DNA from: a virus
DNA: 56,281 nucleotides
IMG/VR virus record: IMGVR_UViG_3300036804_000195
Span: 1 to 56,281 of that record
Strand: one strand, 5' to 3'
In this document: positions 6,811 through 15,489 of the stretch, one piece after another
Numbering within the stretch: position 1 is the stretch's first letter
Layout: the number at the start of each line of letters is the position of its first letter
Made by a program: the position numbers and the translations under genes
The notes under the pieces: model-generated
Databases searched by the model: none
What the model saw: only the letters and a program-made list of their open reading frames with translations
Told to the model about the DNA's origin: nothing

Positions 6811-8013
6811 CTAGCCGCCGGCCTTCCGCCAGGCGAGGTAGGCGCGTTTCATCTGCTCGTTGTCGCCGATGTGGCGGAGCGCGGCCCACGGGTCGCCGAC
6901 GGCGGCCAGCGCCGCGTCCCGGTCCGACACCGGGGTGGGCGTCGGGGTCGGAGTCGGCGTCGGGGTGGGAGCGGGCGGCGCGCCCTGGAGGACGGCGAGC
7001 AGCCGGGCGCCGTCGGGGACACCGAACCCGGTGGCCTCGTCGCGGCCCGGGCCGGCGCGGAACGCGCCGTTGCTGCCGGAGGTCACGTCGAAGCACACGG
7101 TGGCGTTCGCGGCGACCTCGGAGGTGAAGTCGAACGATGCGCCGGCCAGCTCGAGCAGCCGCAGGTACAGGCCGAGGTGCAGCGGCGCGACCGCGCTGGT
7201 GCCGCCGAACACCGCCTGCTCGCCGTCGACGATGACCTGGTAGCCGGTCTCCGGGTCGGCGTTGCCGGCGATGTCGGGGACATCGCGGCCGGGGAACAGC
7301 ACCGACACGCCGCCGCCGCCAGCCGACGATGACGAGTCGTCCCAGACGACCTCGGCCGACCGCGCGCCGGCGGAGGTGAGCGTGAGGCGGGTGCCGCCGC
7401 AGCCGGTGACGTTCGGCGAGCTGGCCGGGTAGTCGACGTGCTTGCCCGACTCGCCGTCCCCGGACCCGGAGTCGCCGGACGCGGCGAAGATCTGGATCCC
7501 GGCTTTCTTCGCGGCCGCGAACGCCGCCTCCATCTTCGTGATCGTCGACGCCGACCACTCGTTTTCCGGGCCGCCCCAGGAGATGGAGATCGCGTCGACC
7601 TTGTCCGCGGTGGCGGCCTCGATCGCGGCGATGAAACCGGCGTCGGTGTTCGGAGCGAAGTACACGTTCAGGGTGGCGTCCGGAGCGAGCGCGCCGGCGA
7701 CCTCGATGTCCAGGAGGACCTCGCCGTCGGCGCCGTCCGGGCCGTCGCTGGTGTTCGAGCCGCCGGCGACCGGCTTCGACACCACGTGCGGCACGGGCAG
7801 GCCGAGCCCGCCGAAGTAGGCGTCCAGGTCCTCGGCGCCGAAGCCGCCGCCCAGCTCGATGATCCCGCCGGTGCGGCCCTTGCCGGTCGCAGCCGGGTAG
7901 TTGTAGGCCCCGGCGACCTGCAGCGGCGTGTACCCGCCGGCGGCCGCGAGAGGCTTGCGGAGGTAGGTGCTGGCGGCGATGAGCGGCGCGCCGCTCATGG
8001 TCGGTTCACTCAT
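6811..8013 (-). CDS. Sedolisin (S53) serine-carboxyl protease with C-terminal tail
   Basis: 400 aa from the ATG at 8013 (GAAAGGA ribosome site). The S53 catalytic set is complete: Glu98 and Asp102 in GEVLLDIEVAGALAP, oxyanion Asp181 in ASGDSGSG, nucleophile Ser273 in GGTSAVAP. The calcium-site region near the end of the core (DVTSGSNG, then TGFGVPDG) is also kept. Sedolisins are acid-active, usually secreted, and made with a ~190-residue prodomain; here there is no prodomain and no signal peptide. A (PT)n linker at ~348-362 leads to a 40-residue helical tail. Last gene of the late operon, overlapping the holin. It may act on the host envelope at lysis or ride in the virion; which one is inference. 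Confidence 0.9.
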   Translation of the reverse strand: MSEPTMSGAPLIAASTYLRKPLAAAGGYTPLQVAGAYNYPAATGKGRTGGIIELGGGFGAEDLDAYFGGLGLPVPHVVSKPVAGGSNTSDGPDGADGEVLLDIEVAGALAPDATLNVYFAPNTDAGFIAAIEAATADKVDAISISWGGPENEWSASTITKMEAAFAAAKKAGIQIFAASGDSGSGDGESGKHVDYPASSPNVTGCGGTRLTLTSAGARSAEVVWDDSSSSAGGGGVSVLFPGRDVPDIAGNADPETGYQVIVDGEQAVFGGTSAVAPLHLGLYLRLLELAGASFDFTSEVAANATVCFDVTSGSNGAFRAGPGRDEATGFGVPDGARLLAVLQGAPPAPTPTPTPTPTPTPVSDRDAALAAVGDPWAALRHIGDNEQMKRAYLAWRKAGG

Positions 8014-8263
8014 GGTCTGGCGTCCTTTCGCCCGGCGCGGCGGCCGGGACAGTCCGGTTCTGGTGGGGAGCGAGGTAGCCGGCGAGCAGCGCCAGGCCGC
8101 CGTCGGCGATGACATGCGCCAGGTAACCCGCGATCGCGGGAGGCGCGGAATGCCAGATCAGGTGCAGGCCGAGCTGCACGAGCGCCGCGGCGGCCGCGGC
8201 AGCGGCGCCGGAGGCTTTCACCTTGGGCGCGACCGGCCAGCGGCCGCTGCGGCGACGGCACAT
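8006..8263 (-). CDS. Holin-like small membrane protein
   Basis: 85 aa with a basic N-terminus, a hydrophobic Ala-rich segment (~residues 17-35), a second hydrophobic stretch (AGYLAHVIADGGLALLAGYL) and a charged C-terminal tail. Size, topology and position directly after the two cell-wall hydrolases fit a holin that would form the membrane lesions that end infection. Holins share no sequence, so the call rests on shape and context. The stop overlaps the protease ATG by eight bases. Confidence 0.65.
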   Translation of the reverse strand: MCRRRSGRWPVAPKVKASGAAAAAAAALVQLGLHLIWHSAPPAIAGYLAHVIADGGLALLAGYLAPHQNRTVPAAAPGERTPDHE

Positions 8264-8271
8264 GACCGGGG

Positions 8272-8469
8272 TTACTTGCCCTCGGCCGCGGCCACGAGCT
8301 GCGCGAACATCTGGTGCGCGGCCGCCTCGGCCTGCTCGGCGTCGGAGGCGATCATCGGCTCCAGGACCTCGATCCGCTGCTTCACCGTGTCCGCGAGCGC
8401 GGAGCCCTCGGCCTCGAGCTTGTCCTTGGCGGCCTGGAGGATGGCCAGGAACTGCTGAGCGAATGACAT
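8272..8469 (-). CDS. Small helical lysis-cassette protein
   Basis: 65 aa; ATG with a good ribosome site (AAGGAGA). The entire chain reads as amphipathic helix (FLAILQAAKDKLEAEGSALA, RIEVLEPMIASDAEQAEAAA), with no membrane segment. It sits between the amidase and holin genes. A helper or antiholin-like role is possible but not shown. Confidence 0.65.
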   Translation of the reverse strand: MSFAQQFLAILQAAKDKLEAEGSALADTVKQRIEVLEPMIASDAEQAEAAAHQMFAQLVAAAEGK

Positions 8470-8479
8470 TGCTTCTCCT

Positions 8480-9058
8480 TCAGTTGGCGTCAGCGCGCGC
8501 GGCCTGCTGGCCGGAGCGCAGGATCACGTCCGCCAGTGCGGCGGGCGTGACGTATCCGGGCCACCGGCCGTCGGAGAACAGGTGCACGCCCGCGTCGGCG
8601 TAGCACTGGTCGACGAGCTGGGAGCAGATCATGTGGCCGGTGGATCCGATGAACGAGCGCAGCCCCGGCGCCGGGATCCGGAGCCGGCGCATCGCCAGCG
8701 CCACATAGTCCAGCGCGGAGTAGCCGACCGGCGCGCGGCCCTCGACGTGCGGCCAGTCGGCGTACCGGTTCGCGGCCGCGGCGATGAGGGTGCGCTCCCC
8801 CGGCTTGAGGCCGATGACGCCGGTCGACCACAGGTCGCCGGGCTGCACGAGCGGGTACCGGCGGACCCGCTGCGCGCCGTGCGGCATGGCCTGCACGATC
8901 CACCCGTCGCCGGCGTAGACCAGGGCGTGCTCGTAGTTGCCGAACCCGTCGCCGTTGAGCCATTCGCCGGCCCGGATCAGCGGGCCGCCCGGACCGTGCA
9001 TCACCACCGCGGCGAAGTCGCCCGGCTGCACGTCGCCGGGATCCGGCTGCCCGGTCAC
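8480..9058 (-). CDS. Permuted NlpC/P60-like amidase/peptidase
   Basis: 192 aa. The GTG overlaps the lysozyme stop (GTGA). Residues 11-50 begin with QPGDFAAVV and reach YEHALVYAG with probable catalytic His44; the nucleophile is probably Cys145 in HMICSQLVDQCY. His before Cys is the permuted order of the YiiX/LRAT-like branch of the NlpC/P60 superfamily, which cleaves peptide or amide bonds in cell-wall or lipid substrates. The neighbouring lysozyme suggests the pair attacks peptidoglycan stems and glycan together. Long reading-frame extensions upstream are shadows of the lysozyme gene. Confidence 0.78.
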   Translation of the reverse strand: MTGQPDPGDVQPGDFAAVVMHGPGGPLIRAGEWLNGDGFGNYEHALVYAGDGWIVQAMPHGAQRVRRYPLVQPGDLWSTGVIGLKPGERTLIAAAANRYADWPHVEGRAPVGYSALDYVALAMRRLRIPAPGLRSFIGSTGHMICSQLVDQCYADAGVHLFSDGRWPGYVTPAALADVILRSGQQAARADAN

Positions 9059-9915
9059 GGCGCGCTGGTGTAGTAGACCAGGCCGCCGGGCATCCGGTTG
9101 TCGAGGTAGGCGCGGAACGCGGCGGCCTCGGCCGGGGTGGCATGCGCCAGCGTCACCTCGGTCAGGTGCGCGACCGTGGTGGCGCGCCGCGCGGCCAGCG
9201 TTGCCAGGCTGACCGACCCGTCGGCGACGCGGCGGAACGGGCCGGTCGGGGTGATGATCGCGGCGAGCTGGCCGAGGGTGCCGTGGAACACGCTGGTGTC
9301 GCATTTCCCGGCGCCGGGCCAGGAGGTGATGTGCGGGCCGAGCTGCCCGTCGGTGCATTGCCACAGCGTGTGCCCGACCGACGGCTCGGCGCCCTGGTAG
9401 GCGGCGATCCAGGTGCGCCGCCCGGAGGCGAACAGCGGGCCGAGCCCGTGGCCGAGGACGAACGCGACGTAGGAGTACAGCCAGGACCGCTGCGGCAGCG
9501 GCCGCGACGCGAGCCCGTACTCGGCGTCGGCGGCGGCCAGCCACGCGGCCGCCCGGCCGGCCTGACTGCCGGTGCCTTCCTCGAGGTCGCACACCGGGAT
9601 CTCCCACGGGTGCAGCGGCCCGGTGATCGCCCGCATCGCCTGGACGGAGGCGACCGGGTCCTGGCCGGCGCGCAGGTACTGGTAGATGCCGAGGAACCGG
9701 TACCCGGCCGCGGCCGCGGCGGCGCGGAAGTGCGCGAAGCCGTTGTCGGCGCGTGTGCCGTAGGCGACGCGGATGATCGCCGCGCCGCCGTTCTGCTTCT
9801 TGATGCCGGCCATGTCTGCGGGCTGCGGGTGGTCGGGCGGGTACTGGAACTCGGACAGGTCGGGGAGCAGGAGCAGCGGCGGCGAGGCGGCCGCGGACAG
9901 ATCTGGCGTCGACAT
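9055..9915 (-). CDS. GH25 family lysozyme (endolysin)
   Basis: 286 aa. The first ~200 residues are a GH25 (N-acetylmuramidase) barrel: Asp19 in LPDLSEFQ, the DLE pair (Asp110, Glu112) in VCDLEEGTG, WIAAYQG, and LWQCTDGQ near the end of the domain. It would cut the MurNAc-GlcNAc bond of host peptidoglycan. The C-terminal ~80 residues (from the repeated-looking ATLAARRATT and AHLTEVTL) probably form a small wall-binding module. No signal peptide, so export depends on the holin. Confidence 0.9.
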   Translation of the reverse strand: MSTPDLSAAASPPLLLLPDLSEFQYPPDHPQPADMAGIKKQNGGAAIIRVAYGTRADNGFAHFRAAAAAAGYRFLGIYQYLRAGQDPVASVQAMRAITGPLHPWEIPVCDLEEGTGSQAGRAAAWLAAADAEYGLASRPLPQRSWLYSYVAFVLGHGLGPLFASGRRTWIAAYQGAEPSVGHTLWQCTDGQLGPHITSWPGAGKCDTSVFHGTLGQLAAIITPTGPFRRVADGSVSLATLAARRATTVAHLTEVTLAHATPAEAAAFRAYLDNRMPGGLVYYTSAP

Positions 9916-9932
9916 GGGCGGGTGTCCTTTCG

Positions 9933-11099
9933 CTAGCGTTTCTTCTTACGGGCAGCAGCGCGGGCCTTGGCCTTGGCGGCCGCGGCGCGGGCCCTGGCGG
10001 CCGCGACTTTCTCGCCGCGGGCCGTGCCCGCGGATCCGGTCGGCGCGGAGATGATCGAGGCAACGGACAGGTTGAGGTACTGGAACGGGGTCACGGTCCC
10101 GGCGCTGGCCGAGTCGTCGAACTCGTACGCGCCGCCCAGGAACGTGACCGGGCCGGGCACGACCTCGCCGCCATAGCCGCCGTCGGTCATGATCACCTGA
10201 TAGACCTCGCCGGCCTGCTCGCAGCCGAGGTCGACGGCCTGCCCGCCGAGCGTCATCAGCTCGCCCGGCTGCACGGTGAACGCGCCGGAGAAACTGGCGT
10301 GCACAAACCGCTTGAAGATCGCGTTGCCGACGGCCTGCGCCGCGCCGGCGCTCATCGTCCCGGCCGACGACAAGTCCAGGTAGTCCTCCTGCCGGCCGTG
10401 CGCCGCGACCGACGCCGAGTTAGTCGCGGTGGTCAGCGAGTAGGACGCCGACCCCGACGCGGAGTCGGCCGAGGACTGGTAGCGGATGTGCAGCACGTTG
10501 ATGTCGCCGCCGAGCGTCCGCGGCTGCGGCTGCGTGCACGTCAGGATCCGGGTCGGCGTGACCGGCACCGACCTGACCGACAGCACCCCGGTCTTGGAGA
10601 CCTGCCAGACCAGGCCGCCGCCGGAGCACATGAGGTTCAGCAGATCGGTGATCTTCATCGACCCGGAGTCCTGCTGCTGGCCGAGCCACACGGTGCCCGG
10701 GACGGCAGTGCCGCCCGGGTTGATCCACGGCAGGCCGCGGGTGATCGCCTGATTCACCGCGTCGTTCTGATTGGTCCAGGTGGTGTAGACGGCGTCGTAG
10801 TCGGTGCCGGCGTTGCCGATGCCGATGCCGGTGACCGACCAGCCCGAGCCAGGCTGATAGACCGGCTCGATGACCTTGCCTGACCACTGCACCGACCCGC
10901 CGCGGTAGATCCGCATGATCCGGCCGGGGTTGAGCGCGTCGGTGCGCAGGTCCGCCGGAGCGGCCAGCGTGCACGACATCTGGTCGGCGCCGCCCGAGCA
11001 CGCGTAGGAGTACTTCAGTCCGCCGACACCGCCGAGCCTGCCCAGCCACCGCGGCTGGGAGCCGTCGGGCGCCAGCGTGACGACCTGCGACGTGCTCAC
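9933..11099 (-). CDS. Minor tail protein with a Lys/Arg/Ala-rich C-terminal tail
   Basis: 388 aa; ATG start. The beta-rich body (GGLKYSYACSGGADQMSCTL at residues ~27-46, WSGKVIEP, and DLGCEQAGEVYQVIM near the end) resembles tail-tip baseplate proteins of actinobacterial siphophages. The last ~25 residues are almost only Ala, Lys and Arg (the AKAKARAAARKKKR type), like a histone tail. Such a basic end could contact DNA or acidic cell-wall polymers. It lies between a small tail protein and the lysis genes, in the position of the terminal tail-tip genes. Confidence 0.65.
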   Translation of the reverse strand: MSTSQVVTLAPDGSQPRWLGRLGGVGGLKYSYACSGGADQMSCTLAAPADLRTDALNPGRIMRIYRGGSVQWSGKVIEPVYQPGSGWSVTGIGIGNAGTDYDAVYTTWTNQNDAVNQAITRGLPWINPGGTAVPGTVWLGQQQDSGSMKITDLLNLMCSGGGLVWQVSKTGVLSVRSVPVTPTRILTCTQPQPRTLGGDINVLHIRYQSSADSASGSASYSLTTATNSASVAAHGRQEDYLDLSSAGTMSAGAAQAVGNAIFKRFVHASFSGAFTVQPGELMTLGGQAVDLGCEQAGEVYQVIMTDGGYGGEVVPGPVTFLGGAYEFDDSASAGTVTPFQYLNLSVASIISAPTGSAGTARGEKVAAARARAAAAKAKARAAARKKKR

Positions 11100-11104
11100 C
11101 GGCT

Positions 11105-11395
11105 CTACTGCGGCCCGATGACCACGCGCTGGCTCGCACCGAACACGTACGGCAGCGTGTAGCTGTCCGGCAGCGACCCGGTCTCATACAGCGACGCCAG
11201 CGCGTTAGCGTCGGCGATCCCGGACAGCACCGCGGCGGTGTCCGCCGGGGTGAAGCCGAGCGCCTCGAGGTCGGCAGTCGGCACGCCGGAGGTGAACGCA
11301 TACAGGTCGGCGCACTGCTGCAGCGCGCGCCGCAGATTGAGCAGCGCATTCTGGGCCTGCTGCAGGATCTCGACCTCGGTGACGGAGCTGAGCAC
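11105..11395 (-). CDS. Small tail-region protein
   Basis: 96 aa from GTG at 11395 (GGGAG ribosome site). Helical first half (VTEVEILQQAQNALLNLRRA), then ALGFTPADTAAVLSGIADANALA, an arrangement seen in small helical proteins of actinophage tail modules. No catalytic motif. It is placed between two tail-fibre-like genes and is probably a virion or assembly component. Confidence 0.6.
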   Translation of the reverse strand: MLSSVTEVEILQQAQNALLNLRRALQQCADLYAFTSGVPTADLEALGFTPADTAAVLSGIADANALASLYETGSLPDSYTLPYVFGASQRVVIGPQ

Positions 11396-11412
11396 GCGCG
11401 TCTCCCTTCGCT

Positions 11413-11784
11413 TCAGACGGTGTAGAACCCGGCGAGGTCCACGACGCTGACCGTGAGCGTCTGCGGGTGAGCTGACAGCACCCCGGCGTTGCTCAGGGCG
11501 ACGCCCGCGAACCCGGCGTCCGCGGACCGGTAGTACACCGACCCCGACGGCCAGACCGAGGACGGCAGCGGGTTGCTGGCGTTGATGTTGATGCTGCCGG
11601 AGAACGCCGCGTGGGTGATGTTGCCGCGGAGCTGCACCATGCCGGCCATGACCCGCCAGGCCGGGAGCTGCCCGGTCGCGCCGCCCGGCGCCGACCACCC
11701 GGAGTCCAGGACGATCGACGTCCAGGGCGCGTTCAGGATCGCGTTCAGCCGCTGTTCGGTGGTGTAGGACTTCTCCGAGCCCAC
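11413..11784 (-). CDS. Small tail-tip/fibre-like protein
   Basis: 123 aa; the GTG overlaps the stop of the large upstream tail gene (CTAGTG). An N-terminal EKSYTTEQRLNAILN segment is followed by beta-rich sequence (AWRVMAGMVQLRGNITH, SGSININASNPLPSS). A strand pattern around 'VQLRGNIT' is typical of phage tail-fibre head domains. Possible receptor-contact role; family not certain. Confidence 0.6.
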   Translation of the reverse strand: MGSEKSYTTEQRLNAILNAPWTSIVLDSGWSAPGGATGQLPAWRVMAGMVQLRGNITHAAFSGSININASNPLPSSVWPSGSVYYRSADAGFAGVALSNAGVLSAHPQTLTVSVVDLAGFYTV

Positions 11785-14700
11785 TAGCTGATCCGGCCCT
11801 TCATCCACCGCGGCGAGTAGGTGAGCTGCACCGACGGCGCGCCCTCGGCGGCGTACACGAGCAGGCCCTGGTTTCCGCCGGGGTCGACGTCCAGGCCGGT
11901 GCCGGAGAACGCGGTGGCCTGGTCGAGGATCGACAGCGCGTCGGCGCGGTCGAACATGGAGCCGAGGACCAGGCCGACGTCGCGGCCGCCGGTCGGCTCG
12001 TCGACGTAGAAATTCTGGTAGTCGACCGACGACTGGATGATCACCGTCGAACCCTGGGTGTCCAGGAACAGGACGTCCAGGAACCGGTCGCCGGTCTGCG
12101 AGTCGCTGACCTTGACGGTGAAGTAGCCGTTCAGGTTCGCCTGCGGGAATTCCTTGCCGGGCAGCGTCAGCTCGCCGAGCACGACGAACGGGCCCGGCAG
12201 CGTGTTGGGCACGACCGACAGCGGCACCGTCGACTGCGCGTACGCGGCGCCGCCGGCCTGCTCGTACTGCGTGACCGTGACCGTCAGCGTGCTCGCCGAC
12301 GACGGCGCCGCCCATGTGTTGTTGACCAGGACGACGGTGTAGGTGCCGTCGAACCGGGCGTTCAGCCCGCCGATCAGCGACGGCACCTGGTACTCGATCG
12401 AGTTGTTCGGCAGGTCGTCGCCGCCGAATGACACGAACGGGCACAGCGTGACCGGCGCGTCGAACCGCGGCCGGTGCGCGATCAGCGTCGCGAAGCCGGG
12501 CTGCCCCTGGTACTGCAGCCGGACCTGGCCGCCAGCGCCAGCGCCGCCGGTCTTCACGTGCCCGGCCAGCGACGTGCCGCCGCCGCCGCCGCCGCCGGGG
12601 ATGGTGCCCGAGTCGGGGTTGGGCCGGACCGCCTGGTGGCCCTGGCCGCCTGCGCCGCCGCCGGTGACCGCTGCGCCGCCGGCGCCGCCGCTGCCGCCGC
12701 TCGCGCCGGCGTTGCCGTTCCCGGCCGTGCCCGCGGAGCTGCCGCCTCCGCCTCCGCCGGTGCCGGTGACGCCGAGACCGCCAGCGCCGCCGGAGTGGCC
12801 GCCGGAGCCGGCCGCGCCAGCGGTGCCGCCAGCCGTCGAGTTGGCCGCGGCGTTCGCGCCCGACGGCCCGGACACGGTCGCCGAGTCGCCGGTGAACGTC
12901 GACGGCGTGCCGGACCCGGATCCGCCGGGCGCGACGAACAGCGGGTACACGCCGCCCGGGGTGAGGCCGACCGCGGCGTTGTGCGCGTTGCCGCCGCCGC
13001 CTCCGCCGCCGCCGTCGACGGACGTGATGGTGGAGCCGTTGCCGCCCGAGCCCCACGCCCACACGTCCGCGGTCGTGACGGTGGCCGGGCACAGGAACTG
13101 CGCGCCGCCCGGGGTGGTGAACAGCCGCGTCGTCAGCACCGACACGCCGGCCTGCTGGAACTGCATCGACGCCGGAGCGCGCGCCGACCCGGCGATCCCG
13201 GCCAGGTCGAACACGGCGCCGCGCACCGGAGCTCCGGTCTGGGTGGCGACCGGAACCGCCTGCAGCGAGTCGAGGTAGAACGTCACATACCGCAGGTCGC
13301 CGGCGCCGCGGTTGGTGACCACGATCTGATACGAGGCGACGTCCGCGAAGTTGAAGCCAGGCGTCGGCGGCAGCGTGATGCGGATCCGCTGCCACACCGG
13401 GGACCCGGAATCGTTGGAGCCCTTGAGGTGCATGAGCGAGTGCGCCATGCACTGGACGCCGGCCCGGTCGGTGAGAGTGATGTTGAACAGGACGTCGCCG
13501 CCGGCGCGCAGGAAGCTGTGATAGTAGTTCGTCGACCCGAGCCCGGCCCAGAAGGTGATCGCGCCGAGCGCCGGCTTCGGCCCGGTCTGCAGGAGCACGT
13601 CGCCGACCTTGACCGGCGGGTTGTTCGACGGGGTGAAGCTGACGACCTCGGTGCCGAAGAAAGGCGCGCCGACACCGGTCACCGTGTACACCGGGGAAGC
13701 GCCGACAGCGAGCACGACGTCATCGATCAGGTGCGTCTCGCCGGCCGCTGACGTGGTGACGACGTTTCCGAACGCGACCGCCACCACAGCGCGAGCCGGC
13801 GCAGTGAACCGTGACGTCGCCTGCACCCAGCCGCCGGTCGAGTCCATCACCGTCGCGCCGTTGTCGAACGCGACCGAAGCACCGGCCGCGTCGTAGAAAC
13901 CGATCAGCGCGGTGCACTGCTGCGGCGTCGTCACTGCCCGGTACCACGCTGACATGAAAACCGTCTGGCCTGGCACGACGGGCATGCCGTTGAGGTGCGT
14001 CGGCTCGCTCGCCACAGCGAGCCGGCCGGCAGCGGTCGACGTGAACGCCAGCGAGGCAGAGCCGCCGTGCGCCGTCGCCGACAGCGCGATGCCGGAGCAG
14101 TTAGTGTCGGCGCCCCAGTTGCCGGTGGTGCCGCCTTCAAAGTCGCCGTTATGGACGTTGCCCGAGGCGACGGTGGCGAGCCAGTTGGGCGCGATCTGGA
14201 ACTGGTCCCCGGCTTTCACCCCGGCGGCGATCAGCTCGGACTGCGGGAACTCGGCCTGCCCGCCGAACAGGTTGTTCTGGTTCTGCATGTACAGGGCCCA
14301 GCCCTGCTGCAGGTTGAAGGCGTTGCCGCCGTCGGAGTACCGGGCAGCGATCCCGGCGCCGTCGGGCACGCCGAACAGCGACGGGTCCCACACCGCCGAC
14401 GACCCGGTGGGGCCGATACCGGAGATGTGCCAGTCAAAGGACAGCGCGACGTCGTCGACATAGTGGACCTCGGCGAGCACGGGCGCCGCGACCTGCACAT
14501 AGGGCACGGCGTAGCCGTCGGCCGGGGCCTTGGTGAAGTCCGCCCACAGCAGCGAGGTGAAGGCCGTGGTGTTGTCGCCGCCGGGCAGGCTGCCGATGGC
14601 CTGCAGGAAGTTGCCGCTGGTGTCGTAGAACCGGTGCCCGACGGTCACTGACCGGCCGGTGGCGGCGGCGCGGACCCATGCCTGCACCGATACGACGTTG

Positions 14701-15485
14701 CCCTTCTTGACCGGCATCCCGTTGACCAGCGGAGTGCCGAGCGCGGCGATCATGTCGGCGGTGCCGGTCGCGGTCAGCGCCAGCGACTGCGCGCCGGTGT
14801 GCGCCTGCGCGGCCGACGTCGCGACGGTGCACCCGGAAATCGCGACCCATCCGTGATTCGGGCCGTCGAACCCGGACTGCTGAGCGGTCAGCCAGTTCGC
14901 CGCCGAGTCGGCGGTGCCGGAGATCGCGGTGAAGTTGTCGAGCGTCAGCGCGCCCGGCGGCGCGGCGCGGCCGACCAGCGGCGACGGGAAGTCGACGGTG
15001 ACCGGCTCAGCGGACCGGCCGTACGGCGCGGCCGGGAACGACACCGTCAGGACCTTGACGCCCTGCCGCTCGATCCGGACGTCGTAGGTCGGCGCGGCCT
15101 GGCTTGCCCGGTAGCAGTCGAACACCAGCGGCAGCGCCGTCGCCGACGGGCCGTCGTCGCGGGTCCACCGCAGCGTGAACTCGGCCTGGTCGATGAGCCG
15201 GAGCAGGACCTCCTCGGCCGCGTCCAGGACCAGCCGCTGGTTAGCGATCGCGGGCGGGACGATGATCGTGACCGGCAGGCTGATGACACGGTTGGAGGCG
15301 CGGCGGCCGACGGGCCGCTCGCCGTCCATGATCAGCGACTCGACGTAGTCCGACGTCGGATCCGGGACGCCGAGGTCGTAGCCGTTGCCGAGGTGGAACA
15401 CCGCGCCGGCGCACGCGGCGATCGCCGACACCGCGCCGCCGCCGAGCAGCTCGATCTGGTCGCCGATGATCAGGCTGTCAGTCAC
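11784..15485 (-). CDS. Large distal-tail protein with carbohydrate-binding-like modules and a Gly-rich domain
   Basis: 1233 aa. The first ~160 residues (LNGYDLG-type loop, RLVLDAAEEVLLRLIDQAEFTLRW) resemble the siphophage distal tail (Dit) hub. Next come at least two jelly-roll units of the carbohydrate-binding type, each with HTGAQSLALTATGTAD- or HGGSASLAFTSTAAG-like openings and a YVDDVALS- or LIDDVVLA-like closing strand. Residues ~770-935 are very Gly-rich, with GGAGG and GGSGG runs. A further beta domain ends the protein. This probably binds host surface glycans while anchoring the tail tip. It follows the tape measure directly, as expected for a Dit/adsorption protein. Confidence 0.78.
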   Translation of the reverse strand: MTDSLIIGDQIELLGGGAVSAIAACAGAVFHLGNGYDLGVPDPTSDYVESLIMDGERPVGRRASNRVISLPVTIIVPPAIANQRLVLDAAEEVLLRLIDQAEFTLRWTRDDGPSATALPLVFDCYRASQAAPTYDVRIERQGVKVLTVSFPAAPYGRSAEPVTVDFPSPLVGRAAPPGALTLDNFTAISGTADSAANWLTAQQSGFDGPNHGWVAISGCTVATSAAQAHTGAQSLALTATGTADMIAALGTPLVNGMPVKKGNVVSVQAWVRAAATGRSVTVGHRFYDTSGNFLQAIGSLPGGDNTTAFTSLLWADFTKAPADGYAVPYVQVAAPVLAEVHYVDDVALSFDWHISGIGPTGSSAVWDPSLFGVPDGAGIAARYSDGGNAFNLQQGWALYMQNQNNLFGGQAEFPQSELIAAGVKAGDQFQIAPNWLATVASGNVHNGDFEGGTTGNWGADTNCSGIALSATAHGGSASLAFTSTAAGRLAVASEPTHLNGMPVVPGQTVFMSAWYRAVTTPQQCTALIGFYDAAGASVAFDNGATVMDSTGGWVQATSRFTAPARAVVAVAFGNVVTTSAAGETHLIDDVVLAVGASPVYTVTGVGAPFFGTEVVSFTPSNNPPVKVGDVLLQTGPKPALGAITFWAGLGSTNYYHSFLRAGGDVLFNITLTDRAGVQCMAHSLMHLKGSNDSGSPVWQRIRITLPPTPGFNFADVASYQIVVTNRGAGDLRYVTFYLDSLQAVPVATQTGAPVRGAVFDLAGIAGSARAPASMQFQQAGVSVLTTRLFTTPGGAQFLCPATVTTADVWAWGSGGNGSTITSVDGGGGGGGGNAHNAAVGLTPGGVYPLFVAPGGSGSGTPSTFTGDSATVSGPSGANAAANSTAGGTAGAAGSGGHSGGAGGLGVTGTGGGGGGSSAGTAGNGNAGASGGSGGAGGAAVTGGGAGGQGHQAVRPNPDSGTIPGGGGGGGTSLAGHVKTGGAGAGGQVRLQYQGQPGFATLIAHRPRFDAPVTLCPFVSFGGDDLPNNSIEYQVPSLIGGLNARFDGTYTVVLVNNTWAAPSSASTLTVTVTQYEQAGGAAYAQSTVPLSVVPNTLPGPFVVLGELTLPGKEFPQANLNGYFTVKVSDSQTGDRFLDVLFLDTQGSTVIIQSSVDYQNFYVDEPTGGRDVGLVLGSMFDRADALSILDQATAFSGTGLDVDPGGNQGLLVYAAEGAPSVQLTYSPRWMKGRIS

Positions 15486-15489
15486 CCGG

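Noticed and set aside
8480-10063. 527-residue leftward open frame covering lysozyme and amidase
   Set aside because: Only the last 192 codons look like protein; the front is an Arg/Pro-rich shadow of the lysozyme gene. The GTGA overlap at 9055-9058 gives the proper start.
12343-13278. Pro-rich rightward protein opposite the Gly-rich tail domain
   Set aside because: Proline runs are the antisense of the glycine runs in the tail protein.
11413-13452. 679-residue leftward open frame
   Set aside because: The first ~550 codons are Arg-rich shadow sequence of the large tail gene. The real gene is the last 123 codons from GTG 11784.
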